Source: Verrucomicrobiota bacterium
GTDB taxonomy: Bacteria; Verrucomicrobiota; Verrucomicrobiia; Limisphaerales; VHDF01
Direction of reading: 5' to 3'
Assembly: GCA_016871495.1 (NCBI GenBank)
Contig: VHDF01000025.1
Location: 1 to 55,765 of the forward strand
DNA: 55,765 nt
The position numbers and the translations under genes were made by a program. Position 1 is the stretch's first letter; every line of letters starts with the position of its first letter. Below, piece by piece: positions 1 to 7,930 of this stretch. The notes under the pieces were generated by a model, which saw only the letters and a list, made by a program, of their open reading frames with translations, did not search any database and was not told the origin of the DNA.

Positions 1-2
1 TC

Positions 3-1634
3 AAACATGCTTTCAAAATTGCCGGCACCCGATCCGCCTGCTTCGCCGGAGCCGTCCTCGCCATCGCAGGTCTGGCCTCCTGCCAGCTCCTCCCTTTCCT
101 TGAGTTGCTGCAATGGTCCCAGCGCGACGCGGATTTCGGGGGCACCGATTGGGCCATGCCTGCGACAGGTTGGGCTAATTTCATTCTGCCGCTCTACCAC
201 TGCTTCACGAAGTTCTTCGGGGTGCCCGCACAATTTGGGCAATACTGGACGGCTTCGTATTACAGCGGGATCATCGTGTTGGGTTTGGCGTCTGTCAGTT
301 TGGTGCGCGTGCGAGACTGCCGCGGACTGGCCTTGGGTGGCCTGTTTCTTCTGTCCATCATCCTCGCTCTGGCCGAAGCGACTTTCTTGGATGGATTCTT
401 CCGGGCTGTTCTCCCGCAAGCGGGTCTCTTTCGATATCCCGTGAAATGGGTCGTGGTCTCGTCGTTCGCCCTGCCTTTGCTGGCTGCCTTCGGCTTGGCT
501 TGGATGGAGAAGCGCCCTCGGAATGCAAACGGGCTTGTTCGAGGAGGCGGGTGGATGTTCGGCGTGCTGCTGCTCCTTGTGTGGATCCTGGCCTGGGAGG
601 GCCACCGCTATCCGAAACATTCCGGCGTGGATCTGCCGCTGGCGGCGAACGCGGCGGGGCGGACGTTGTGTCTCCTTGTGGGAGCGGGTTCACTCATGGT
701 CGGGCTCGTGTCCGCCTCCTCAAAGTGGCGCGAGATCGCGCGAGGACTGTGTGCGCTGGCCGTGGTGTTGGACTTGAAGACCCACGTTCCCGAATTGAAC
801 CCCACGGTGACGCGAGAGATTTACCAACCGGGATTGATTCAAGATCCCGCGCATCCGCTTCACGCGGGAGCCTACCGCGGGATGACCACGCCTCGATCCG
901 AAGTCGAGGCTCAACGGCGGCCTGCCCAGGATCCGGTCCGGGATTTTCTGCTCAGCCGGAAGTTGTTATTGTCGAACTGCAACCTGCTCGACGGGCCCGC
1001 CAAAGTGGACGGCTTGTTTTCGCTCTCGATCAGGGATGTCGACCGAATCCACCGCCAACTCCTTTATCGCACACTGGATGTGCCGGCATCACGCGAACCG
1101 CTCCTGAATTTTCTAGGGGTGCGCACGATGGTCGAGGTGAAAGATGGCGCTCTGGAGTGGCGGCTCCGACCCGATGCGATGCCTTGGATCACCGCGGGTC
1201 AAGGACCGAGAGTGTCCGCCGCCATGTGGGATGTCCTGGCCGATGGCGCCTGGAACCCGCGGCGGGAGGTTTTGTTCGATGCCGAGGTTCCATTGGCACT
1301 TGGTGCGGTTGCATCGTCGAACGCGGTGGTGGAGAATGTTCGCTGGGGGAATCACGAGATCGAGTTCACGGTGCGGACCTCCGAGCCGACCTTGGCCGTG
1401 GTGGCTCAAGCATGGTATCCTCCTTGGCGAGCGACCGTGGATGAAAAGCCCGTTCGATTGCTGAAGGGAAATGCGGCGTTTCAAGCGCTGGAAGTTCCGG
1501 CCGGAACACACCGCGTGCGGCTTCGTTATGAGGACAGGAGCTTCGTCCGGGGCTGCGCAATCAGCGCGTCGAGCGTGGTGGCTCTGGTTTTGCTGGCGCC
1601 ATTCGCCTCGCGCCGGAGGCGGGACGGCGGGTGA
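3..1634 (+). CDS. YfhO-like multi-spanning membrane protein, 5' truncated by the window edge
   Basis: The reading frame is already open at the first bases, so the true start lies upstream; the first internal ATG is at 105. The visible 543 residues show hydrophobic segments in the N-terminal half (for example GAVLAIAGLASC, YYSGIIVLGLASVSLV, GLFLLSIILALAEATF, GVLLLLVWILAW), a soluble middle, and one last hydrophobic segment (ASSVVALVLLAPFA) before a basic end (RRRRD). The C-terminal pattern AQAWYPPWRATVDEKPV followed by PAGTHRVRLRYED matches the beta-domain typical of YfhO/GT-C-type membrane proteins, thought to act in cell-surface glycosylation. The family is inferred from this pattern. The substrate cannot be read from the sequence. 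The next gene is convergent, 20 bp away. Confidence 0.75.
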   Translation, partial: KHAFKIAGTRSACFAGAVLAIAGLASCQLLPFLELLQWSQRDADFGGTDWAMPATGWANFILPLYHCFTKFFGVPAQFGQYWTASYYSGIIVLGLASVSLVRVRDCRGLALGGLFLLSIILALAEATFLDGFFRAVLPQAGLFRYPVKWVVVSSFALPLLAAFGLAWMEKRPRNANGLVRGGGWMFGVLLLLVWILAWEGHRYPKHSGVDLPLAANAAGRTLCLLVGAGSLMVGLVSASSKWREIARGLCALAVVLDLKTHVPELNPTVTREIYQPGLIQDPAHPLHAGAYRGMTTPRSEVEAQRRPAQDPVRDFLLSRKLLLSNCNLLDGPAKVDGLFSLSIRDVDRIHRQLLYRTLDVPASREPLLNFLGVRTMVEVKDGALEWRLRPDAMPWITAGQGPRVSAAMWDVLADGAWNPRREVLFDAEVPLALGAVASSNAVVENVRWGNHEIEFTVRTSEPTLAVVAQAWYPPWRATVDEKPVRLLKGNAAFQALEVPAGTHRVRLRYEDRSFVRGCAISASSVVALVLLAPFASRRRRDGG

Positions 1635-1654
1635 TCGAAACGGAATCGGGCAGA

Positions 1655-2488
1655 TTACTTCAACGTCGTCGTCCGTTCCTGGATCCATTGCAGATCTTTG
1701 CTGGCGCGGGCGACGATATTGTGGGCGATGCGCTGGCCGGGTGTGGTGGAACGAATGGTGCGATAATCGAGCCAGCGATGCAGTTCGACATGGCCATCGG
1801 CGAAACTGACCACGCCTCCGTTGTTGTGGTGAGTGGCCGGGAGATGGAAATAGGTGTCACCCCCTCCATTGGCACCCGGCATCAGCACGATAAACGCGGG
1901 GGTGCAGAGGCTTTGAGGGGTCAGATCCTGAGTTAGAAAAATCCCGGACGGTTGGGAGAGCTGGGAAGTCTTCTTGAACACTTGATATCGGCTCGAATGG
2001 TGCCGGTTCATGGAAGCGGTGGGCCCGAGATACAAGTTCATGGCAAAGCTCCGAACTTGGGGAACCGGGCGTCCACGTAAAGCCACGAAACTCGTGCGGT
2101 CGCTGGGACACTTATAAACATGTTTCGTGGTTAAATAACGGCTGAACGAGGCATAGCGCGGATCGATCAGATAAATCTCGTTCGTGAACGGTTGATTGAA
2201 ATTGTGATAACCACCCCCCACCCAAAGGGTGTCCCGGCCGGCGCCCTCTTCCGCGCCATTGGCCACCATGGCGTCATTGAAATCCGCCGAGTAAAGCGTC
2301 CAGGTGGTCGCAATCTGCCGTTGATTGTTCAGACATTGAATGCGTTTGGCGCTCTGTTTGGCTTTGGAAATCGCGGGCAAAAGCATTCCTGCCAGGACGG
2401 CAATGATGGCGATGACCACCAGCAGTTCGATCAACGTGAATCCGTGGTGAAAGTGTCTTCTGCGGGAGGTGTTGCAGGTCGAGGGCAT
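1655..2488 (-). CDS. Prepilin-like secreted protein (type II secretion pseudopilin N-terminus, H-X9-DG type)
   Basis: The 277-residue product has a short basic leader (SRRRHFHHG) followed by [18 protein letters not shown], the class III prepilin signal with cleavage expected after the glycine and the conserved Glu at +5. A variable globular domain follows, then the near C-terminal [12 protein letters not shown] pattern found in the abundant DUF1559-like prepilin family of Verrucomicrobiota and Planctomycetota. Such proteins are processed by a prepilin peptidase and anchored or assembled at the envelope; their individual roles are mostly unknown. No assembly ATPase, secretin or peptidase gene is nearby, so this is an orphan member of a dispersed family. 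A second member is at 33733-34473. Confidence 0.88.
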   Translation of the reverse strand: MPSTCNTSRRRHFHHGFTLIELLVVIAIIAVLAGMLLPAISKAKQSAKRIQCLNNQRQIATTWTLYSADFNDAMVANGAEEGAGRDTLWVGGGYHNFNQPFTNEIYLIDPRYASFSRYLTTKHVYKCPSDRTSFVALRGRPVPQVRSFAMNLYLGPTASMNRHHSSRYQVFKKTSQLSQPSGIFLTQDLTPQSLCTPAFIVLMPGANGGGDTYFHLPATHHNNGGVVSFADGHVELHRWLDYRTIRSTTPGQRIAHNIVARASKDLQWIQERTTTLK

Positions 2489-2616
2489 AAGGAGGCCAGA
2501 TGGTTGACCAAGCTCTTAACCTATTTCAAAGCACAGCGGCAACGTTGATTCGGAGGAAGCTGGCTGGTTGTTCGCGGGCACAGGGATGAGGGACTCCTGC
2601 CGCTTCGGCTAGATCA

Positions 2617-3722
2617 TCATACCACCGCAACTTTCACACAATGAATCGGCGGCAGGTTCGAGAAGAGGCATTCCCATTCCTCACCCCCTTCCCGGCCGAT
2701 CCAGAGCTGGCCGGTCGTGGTTCCGAAATAAAGCGCTGGCGCGCCAAGTTCGTCGATGTCCATCGCATCCCTCAACACCGTGAAATAGCCGTGTTTCTTG
2801 GGCAGTCCCTTCGCCAACCGGGTCCAGCCGTCGCCGCCCGACTCGCTTCTCCAGACCGCCGGGGCGCCCCCGGGGCTGGTCCGCGTCATTGGTTCTAACG
2901 GCATCACGTAAACGACGTCGGGATGGTGCGGATGGACGGCGATGGGGAATCCGAAGGCAAACCTTGGGCGATGCTGCGCCAGGTATGGCCATGGTCGTCA
3001 CTGCGCAACACGCCGATGTTCGGACGCCTTCCGCCGGGTCCATCCCACTCGGCCCATCCGCCGTGATTTTGCATGTAGAGCCGGCCTGGCGCGGCCTTGT
3101 GCCCGGCGATTTTATGCACGCATTGGCCGAATTCCGGATAGGGATCGGGCATGAATCCCGCGCCCACGCCTTTGTTCGCGGCCGTGAAAGTTTCGCCTCC
3201 ATCCTCGCTGAGGTAGTGTCCACCGGTCGAGATGCCGAGATGGACGCGTTGTCCGTCGCGAAGGATGGTATGCATGCAGAGCCCGCCGGTGCCCGGTTGC
3301 CATTGGGAAGCGTGCTGGTGATTGCTGATGCCGGGAACGATTTCCCAGGTGTCGCCCTGGTCGCGGCTGCGGAACAGCGAGGCGGGCTCGACGCCGCAGA
3401 GGAGTTCCTTTTTGTCGCGCCCCGCTTCGAGGGCCCAAATATTCGCGAGGGCGCGTCCGTCTCCTTTGGGGAACGCAGGGGCAGACTTCGTTTCGCGGAA
3501 ATCTTTTCCGAGATTGGTCGAGACCAGGACCTTCATTCCGAAGAAGGGGTTGCAGCTCGACGCATAGATGCGCGGCGTGCCACGCGTGTCGATGAGTGAG
3601 GAATAGACGGAGACTCCCGCGCCGAAGGGGCCACGCAAGGCAAACTTGTTCCGCGTTCTGGCGGCTTCGGCGACGAAGAGCCCTTTCTTGGTTCCGAGGG
3701 TGAGCACGATTCGTTGAGCCAT
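2617..3722 (-). pseudogene. BNR/sialidase-like repeat protein, split by a frameshift
   Basis: Two overlapping frames together encode one protein. The N-terminal part (3722 down to about 2950) starts MAQRIVLTLGTKKGLFVAE and carries BNR/Asp-box motifs (SRDQGDTWE, SEDGGETFT, SDDHGHTW). The C-terminal part (about 2955 down to 2617) continues with SESGGDGWTRLAKGLP and ends at a TAG. The frames join at GLPSD / GFPIAVHPHHPD, where the family would be expected to read GLPSDFGFP. The mismatch equals a missing 7-nt unit, TCGGATT, at 2948-2954. The intact product would be a beta-propeller of about 365 residues, cytoplasmic because no signal peptide is visible. It follows the MoaD-like gene by 5 bp. A sequencing or assembly error is an alternative to a true pseudogene. 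Confidence 0.75.
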
Positions 3723-3727
3723 GGGAT

Positions 3728-3985
3728 TTATCCTCCGGAGACGGCGGGGAGGAAAATGACTTCGTCGCCATCGGCGAGCGGTGTCTCGATTCCAGCGCGG
3801 TCTCGCATGTGTTCGGTGTTGATAAAAACGTTGATGTGGCGCCGGACGGCGCCGGTTTCATCGCAAAGGCAGACGTAGAGTTCCGGGTGCCGTTGCTCCA
3901 ACATCTCCAAGAGCGCCCGCACGGTGGCGGCTGGCAACTGAAGGGAAGCGAGTCCCTCGCATCGTTCACGCAACGGAGACGGCAC
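3728..3985 (-). CDS. MoaD/ThiS-family ubiquitin-like protein
   Basis: The frame encodes a small beta-grasp protein beginning near VHVPSPLRER and ending DGDEVIFLPAVSGG. The C-terminal Gly-Gly is the residue pair that is adenylated or thiocarboxylated in sulfur-carrier proteins of this family. I chose a GTG at 3985 (85 residues); the frame is open to an ATG at 4144, but that longer form would run across the operator and start of the divergent gene and adds a non-conserved N-terminus. Homologs usually have a few residues before the HVPSPLR strand, so the exact start is uncertain. It lies 5 bp upstream of the BNR-protein gene in the same direction, which suggests co-transcription. No ThiF/MoeB activator or MoaE partner is in the window. 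Confidence 0.75.
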   Translation of the reverse strand: MPSPLRERCEGLASLQLPAATVRALLEMLEQRHPELYVCLCDETGAVRRHINVFINTEHMRDRAGIETPLADGDEVIFLPAVSGG

Positions 3986-4095
3986 ATGAACAGAGACGGC
4001 GTGAGGCTGCGGATCATCCCCGCCACGAGAGCAAGGCGGAGGAGCGACTGTCGCAAGCCCTCGGCATTCAGGTCGGAGAAAGCTTTGACTTTTCG

Positions 4096-4112
4096 ACTTT
4101 GCAGTGCAAAGT
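4096..4112. promoter_or_regulatory. Candidate operator 1: ACTTT-N7-AAAGT palindrome
   Basis: ACTTTGCAGTGCAAAGT is a perfect 17-bp inverted repeat with a one-base centre. It ends 6 bp before the ATG (4119) of the membrane-protein gene that is co-transcribed with the winged-helix regulator at 4748. The same ACTTT-N7-AAAGT architecture recurs at 5099-5115, in front of the next gene. The simplest reading is an autoregulatory binding site for that regulator. Binding is inferred only from symmetry, placement and recurrence. Confidence 0.55.
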
Positions 4113-4118
4113 TTTTGC

Positions 4119-4751
4119 ATGCCTTCCCGTTCGGCGGAAGCCAATTTGGCCGCGATTCGAACGTTGATGGAGCGGTCGGCGCTCTATCGACGAGCGGTGG
4201 CGCCCTTGCAAGTCCTGGCCGGAGTTGTGGGGGTCACGGGGGCGCTGTTTGGCGTGGCCTTGGACATGAAGGACCCCCGCCAGACGGTGATGTTCTGGAT
4301 GTTCACCGGGCTCGTGGTCGGCACCTTTGCCTTGGTGCTGGTTCGCCGTCAGGCTTTGGGTGCGGGCGAGCGGTTTTGGACCCCGCCCGCGAGGCGCGTG
4401 CTTCAAGCCGTGTGTCCCGGGTTCGCCGCCGGAGCCATCCTGGCGGTGCCCACGCTGTCCGACCGTCCCATGGGCAAAGCCATGGCCGAGCTGGTCCCTG
4501 CGCTTTGGATGGTTTGTTACGGATTATCGATGCATGCGGCGGCTTTTTTCCTGCCGCGTGGGCCCCAGCTTTTGGCGTGGTTGTTCATCGCCACGGGCGC
4601 GGCGCTCGGGCTCGCGTTTGCCTTTTCCTGGTGGAAACCGAAGCCCTCGGATTTTCACTGGTGCATGGGAACCGCATTCGGCGGGTATCATCTCGTCAGC
4701 GGGGTGGTGCTGCGCTGGGCTGAAAAGAGGGATCCCGATCTCGTGTCATGA
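4119..4751 (+). CDS. Hypothetical multi-spanning membrane protein, coupled to a winged-helix regulator
   Basis: The start is placed at ATG 4119 (MPSRSAEANLAAIRTLM) rather than 4104, because the earlier ATG lies inside a perfect palindrome. The product of 210 residues has several hydrophobic helices (VLAGVVGVTGALFGVAL, MFWMFTGLVVGTFALVLV, LLAWLFIATGAALGLAFAF) and a C-terminal FGGYHLVSGVVLRWAEK segment. I cannot assign a function. Its TGA overlaps the ATG of the following regulator gene (ATGA at 4748-4751), so the two are translationally coupled. This pairing of a small membrane protein with a winged-helix regulator suggests a self-regulated module. Confidence 0.72.
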   Translation: MPSRSAEANLAAIRTLMERSALYRRAVAPLQVLAGVVGVTGALFGVALDMKDPRQTVMFWMFTGLVVGTFALVLVRRQALGAGERFWTPPARRVLQAVCPGFAAGAILAVPTLSDRPMGKAMAELVPALWMVCYGLSMHAAAFFLPRGPQLLAWLFIATGAALGLAFAFSWWKPKPSDFHWCMGTAFGGYHLVSGVVLRWAEKRDPDLVS

Positions 4752-5065
4752 CCTCCACTTCCCTTCATCATCAACTCGACAGGGTCATCCATGAAAAAGG
4801 CCGGCTGGCCATCGTGTCCATGCTGGCCGCCGCGCGGGAGCTTTCCTTCACGGAAATTCGGGAAGCCCTGGGCATGACCGATGGCAACTTGATCACTCAC
4901 TTGAAGACGTTGCAGTACGCGGGATTCCTGGTCGTGTCCAAAACCTTTTCCAATCACCGTCCCCTGACGACCTGCTCCCTGACCGGGGATGGTCGCAAGG
5001 CCTTCGAACAATACTTGGACCACATGGAGGCCTTGGTCCGGCAGCATCGAAAAGCACAGCCCTGA
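4748..5065 (+). CDS. Winged-helix transcriptional regulator (HTH_34 / ArsR-MarR-like)
   Basis: A 105-residue single-domain DNA-binding protein. The helix-turn-helix reads LSFTEIREALGMTDGNLITHLKTLQ, followed by the wing, FLVVSKTFSNHRPLTTCSLTGDGRKAF, and a C-terminal helix, the usual layout of the short PF13601-type winged-helix regulators, which lack a separate sensor domain. Its start overlaps the stop of the upstream membrane-protein gene. Candidate operators at 4096-4112 (in front of its own operon) and 5099-5115 (in front of the next gene) share spacing and half-sites, so it probably represses or activates both units. The signal it senses is not visible; no metal-binding cysteine cluster is present. 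Confidence 0.85.
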   Translation: MTSTSLHHQLDRVIHEKGRLAIVSMLAAARELSFTEIREALGMTDGNLITHLKTLQYAGFLVVSKTFSNHRPLTTCSLTGDGRKAFEQYLDHMEALVRQHRKAQP

Positions 5066-5098
5066 TTTTTGAACAAAAACAAGCCGCCACGGTCAGAG

Positions 5099-5115
5099 AC
5101 TTTTTGAAGCAAAGT
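5099..5115. promoter_or_regulatory. Candidate operator 2: ACTTT-N7-AAAGT
   Basis: ACTTTTTGAAGCAAAGT has the same outer half-sites and the same 7-bp spacing as the perfect palindrome at 4096-4112, and the inner GC before AAAGT is also shared. It lies 34 bp after the regulator stop codon and 22 bp before the first possible ATG of the next membrane-protein gene. It is read as a second, imperfect binding site of the winged-helix regulator encoded at 4748-5065. Confidence 0.45.
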
Positions 5116-5137
5116 AAACTTTTTCCGGACCTCGCCG

Positions 5138-5659
5138 ATGCCTCCTTGGATCGCGCGAATGGACCGTTGTCTCATGATCACCGAAATCTGGCTTGAACCT
5201 TCCGCCGCCGCTCTGGCGGCCATCCCCTGGAGGGTGTTCCAAGAATCGGGAGGAGTTCATCTTTTCCTGGCCGGACTCGGCTGCGGCGCCTGGATCTTGC
5301 GCCGCGCGCCTCGACTCTGGCCCCAGTTCTTCATCGGGTTCGTGGCTTGCCTTGCCGGTTATCTCAATTTGTTGACGGACGAGATACGCTTGGCTGCGCG
5401 CACGTCTTTCACGGCTGCCCTCTTCGCCGGATTCCTCCGCCCCGCCCAGTCTCCGCGCTGGGTTCCTTGGATCGCGCTTCCGGTTCCGGTGGGTGAGTTC
5501 CTGCGCCACGCCTGGACCCAGCCGATGCCCAATCTCACGGCGATTCTCGCGGCCTGCACGGTGCTGTTCCCGGTGACGCTTGGAGTCATGCTGGGTCGGC
5601 TTGGACGCCGTCGGTCGCTCAAGAACCCCATCTCTTCGCACGTCATCGCCCGTTCCTGA
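5138..5659 (+). CDS. Hypothetical membrane protein downstream of the winged-helix regulator
   Basis: Up to 173 residues with hydrophobic segments (GGVHLFLAGLGCGAWIL, FFIGFVACLAGYLNLL, SFTAALFAGFL, AILAACTVLFPVTLGVML) and a basic C-terminus. Alternative ATGs at 5159 and 5174 (MITEIWLEP) are reasonable starts; the frame gives no decisive ribosome-binding site. I do not recognise a family. It is separated from the regulator by about 70 bp containing candidate operator 2, so it may belong to the same small regulon. The next gene, ispH, begins 5 bp after its stop, so some ispH transcription may come from this promoter. Confidence 0.6.
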   Translation: MPPWIARMDRCLMITEIWLEPSAAALAAIPWRVFQESGGVHLFLAGLGCGAWILRRAPRLWPQFFIGFVACLAGYLNLLTDEIRLAARTSFTAALFAGFLRPAQSPRWVPWIALPVPVGEFLRHAWTQPMPNLTAILAACTVLFPVTLGVMLGRLGRRRSLKNPISSHVIARS

Positions 5660-5664
5660 ACTCT

Positions 5665-6594
5665 ATGCGTATTCTTCGAGCCAAACATTTGGGCATGTGT
5701 TTTGGGGTAAAGGACGCCATCGCCATGGCTCAATCGTCCGCCGCTCAGAACCCCGAACCCCTCACCATCCTGGGCGATTTGGTTCACAATCCGACCGTGC
5801 TGGAGGATCTGCGCCGCCAGGGGATTCGTTTCGCACCACTCTCCTTGGAAGCGCCCCAGGGCCCGGTGATGATCACCGCCCACGGCACGTCGGATCATAT
5901 TCGCGCCCTGCTGTCGCACCAGACTTCCACCGTGCTGGACGGCACGTGTCCCCTGGTTCATCATGCGCATCAGGCGTTACGGGCGTTGGTGGACACCGGG
6001 CATTATCCGGTGGTTGTTGGGGTGGCCGGGCACGTTGAAGTACGGGGATTGACGGGGGATTTCGAGGAATTCTCCGTGGTGTTGACCGAGAACGACTTCC
6101 GCGACATGCCTCGGCGAGCCCGATATGGGGTGGTGGCTCAAACCACTCAGCCCATTGCCCGCGTGACGGACTTAGTGTCGGCGATGCGGCGGCATTTTCC
6201 GGATGCGGCGGTGGAGTTTCGGGACACCGTGTGTCGTCCGACCAAGCAGCGGCAACAAGCCGCCGAAGCTCTGGCTCGTATTTGTGACGTGGTGGTGGTG
6301 ATTGGCGGCCGTCACAGCAACAACACCCGCGAATTGGCCGCCACCTGCGCCGGCGCTGGCGCGCGCTCGCTCCGGATCGAGCAGGCCTCCGAACTCAGGC
6401 CGGAATGGTTCGATCAAGCAGAAACCGTCGGGATTACGGCGGGGACCTCCACGCCCGACGCCGATATCGAGGCGGCTGAGGCGTGGCTGCAATCCCTGGC
6501 GGCCCGCCGGGGAGGCTCGGGTGAACAGACCCACGAGTGGATGGGATCGATCCCCGATCGATTTCCTGCCTCATCCGAGGTGACAGGAAGGTAG
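5665..6594 (+). CDS. ispH: 4-hydroxy-3-methylbut-2-enyl diphosphate reductase (IspH/LytB)
   Basis: IspH carries out the last step of the MEP isoprenoid pathway, reducing HMBPP to IPP and DMAPP with a 4Fe-4S cluster. The 309-residue protein has the three expected cluster cysteines in GMCFGV (near residue 12), DGTCPLVHHAH (near 95) and DTVCRPTKQRQ (near 190), and the substrate-binding histidines in LVHNPTV and TAHGTSDH. The glutamate region usually following TQTT is here QTTQP. VIGGRHSNNTREL and GITAGTSTPD are typical of the C-terminal domain. Length fits the family, with a short non-conserved tail after about residue 285. It starts 5 bp after the preceding membrane-protein gene. Confidence 0.93.
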   Translation: MRILRAKHLGMCFGVKDAIAMAQSSAAQNPEPLTILGDLVHNPTVLEDLRRQGIRFAPLSLEAPQGPVMITAHGTSDHIRALLSHQTSTVLDGTCPLVHHAHQALRALVDTGHYPVVVGVAGHVEVRGLTGDFEEFSVVLTENDFRDMPRRARYGVVAQTTQPIARVTDLVSAMRRHFPDAAVEFRDTVCRPTKQRQQAAEALARICDVVVVIGGRHSNNTRELAATCAGAGARSLRIEQASELRPEWFDQAETVGITAGTSTPDADIEAAEAWLQSLAARRGGSGEQTHEWMGSIPDRFPASSEVTGR

Positions 6595-6672
6595 TGTGGA
6601 GTTTGCTTGCTTCATCTGACGGGTCGGGTCGCCCGGCGTGAGGCACCCGATTCACCCCGTCGGCCGCACGGC

Positions 6673-6803
6673 TTAACCCGGATATTTCATGCTGAGCTTG
6701 AATCCGCGACAGTTTGCCGCGTGAGGGCACGCGGCCTACCATCGCGACTGCCTCCGTGTTTGTAGTCCTCACCGGGCGTTCCGTGCATGAAATATCCGGG
6801 CTT
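6673..6803 (+). repeat. Repeat family B, copy 1: 131-bp element with terminal inverted repeats
   Basis: The left end TTAACCCGGATATTTCATG (6673-6691) is mirrored by CATGAAATATCCGGGCTT (6786-6803), with 15 bp (CCCGGATATTTCATG) perfectly inverted. The core contains an internal hairpin from GCCGCGTGAGGGCACGCGGC. Essentially the same element occurs in the opposite orientation at 8031-8167, and its left end recurs at 55640-55686. It encodes no convincing protein and behaves like a MITE/REP-type non-autonomous element. The rest of the gap between ispH and the acetyltransferase gene (6804-7008) holds no gene I can support. Confidence 0.75.
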
Positions 6804-7008
6804 GATCTGCCCCGGTTGATCCGCCGGGTCGAAGTCGAGCGCGCCGCCCGACTCGAGGCTGAGTTCACCGCCAAGCGCAGGTTGGGCTTGCTCCTCGACC
6901 GGCAACTCGAGCTTAAACCTGGAAACGGCAACTCAGCTCCGTCCCGCTTTTACTTGCGGCATGGATTGAAGGTCGATACTCTCTGATCAACCTTCAATCA
7001 GGCATCGC

Positions 7009-7590
7009 ATGTCTCTCGAATCCGCGCTGGATGTTTACCCCAAGACCGTGGCTCTTCCGGGCGGCCTGAACGCCGAATTGCGGCCGCTGGCCGAGTCCGA
7101 CGAGGAGGCGTTCCACCGGTTTTTCCTCGAAATTCCCGCCCCTGAGCGGCTCTTCATCAAGCATCACGTCACCGACCGCGCGCTGATTCGCCAGTGGTGC
7201 CAACAGATCGATTATGACCGCAATCTGCCTCTGCTGGCCTGGGCGAATGGCCGCGTCGCCGCCGCCGCCACGCTGCATCAACAGCACGGCGGATGGAAGA
7301 GGCACATCGGACGCGTCAGCGTCATGGTGCATCCGGATTTCCGTTCGAGAGGACTGGCCCGCGCCTTGATCAGCGAATTGATTCACCTTGCGGCCTCCGC
7401 CGGCCTTGAAAAAATGGAAGCCGAGTTCATCAGCCGCCAGGAAGGCGCCATGAAAGTCTTCGCGTTGCTCGGCTTCAGCGTGTTGCTGCGGTTGCCGGAC
7501 TACGTGAAGGACCTGCAGGCAGTTTCGCACGACTACATCGTGATGGGATTGGACCTCCTGACGGACGAGGAATATGCCGGGATGGGATAA
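7009..7590 (+). CDS. GNAT-family N-acetyltransferase
   Basis: A 193-residue single-domain protein. The acetyl-CoA pyrophosphate-binding loop is RSRGLA in VHPDFRSRGLARALISELI (near residues 107-125), preceded by the beta4 strand HIGRVSVMVHP and followed by the KVFALLGFSV motif of the last core strands. The N-terminal LRPLAESDEEAFHRFF is the usual GNAT entry strand and helix. The substrate (amine, protein N-terminus or antibiotic) cannot be inferred. The zinc-ribbon gene follows after only 5 bp, so they are probably one transcript. Confidence 0.85.
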   Translation: MSLESALDVYPKTVALPGGLNAELRPLAESDEEAFHRFFLEIPAPERLFIKHHVTDRALIRQWCQQIDYDRNLPLLAWANGRVAAAATLHQQHGGWKRHIGRVSVMVHPDFRSRGLARALISELIHLAASAGLEKMEAEFISRQEGAMKVFALLGFSVLLRLPDYVKDLQAVSHDYIVMGLDLLTDEEYAGMG

Positions 7591-7595
7591 GGCCC

Positions 7596-7859
7596 ATGCC
7601 GCCCGACGTTTGTCCCCAGTGCGGAGCCATGATCCCTGAGCGCGCCCGTGCGTGCCCAGATTGCGGCTCGGATGAGAACACCGGCTGGTCGGATGACGCC
7701 CAAGCCGACCGGCTGGGCCTTCCGCAGGAAGGTTTCGACTATGATCGATACGTCGAGGAGGAGTTTGACGAACCCCGGAAGCGACAGGGGCCCCATTGGC
7801 TTTGGGTCCTCGTGGCGGCCGGACTCGCGGCCTGGATGTTGCTGGCCTGGATTCGCTGA
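7596..7859 (+). CDS. Small zinc-ribbon membrane-anchored protein
   Basis: The 87-residue product begins with a double CxxC ribbon (CPQCGAMIPERARACPDCG, residues 6-24), expected to bind one zinc ion. An acidic linker (DDAQADRLG, DRYVEEEFDEP) follows, and the protein ends with a single hydrophobic helix (WLWVLVAAGLAAWMLLAWI). The likely topology is a cytoplasmic ribbon with a C-terminal tail anchor. The function is unknown; it follows the GNAT gene by 5 bp. Confidence 0.8.
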   Translation: MPPDVCPQCGAMIPERARACPDCGSDENTGWSDDAQADRLGLPQEGFDYDRYVEEEFDEPRKRQGPHWLWVLVAAGLAAWMLLAWIR

Positions 7860-7930
7860 TGCCGCAGCCATTCGGAAAAGCCTCGCTCCGGTAAAGGAGC
7901 AAAAAACGCGAGAAGCGCCCGAGGTCCAGC

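Noticed and set aside
2889-3599. Plus-strand frame of 236 codons
   Set aside because: It is antisense to the frameshifted BNR gene, whose Asp-box repeats make the minus strand the coding one.
6714-6986. Plus-strand frame of 90 codons after ispH
   Set aside because: Its first part is the family B repeat and the rest has no homology-like pattern.
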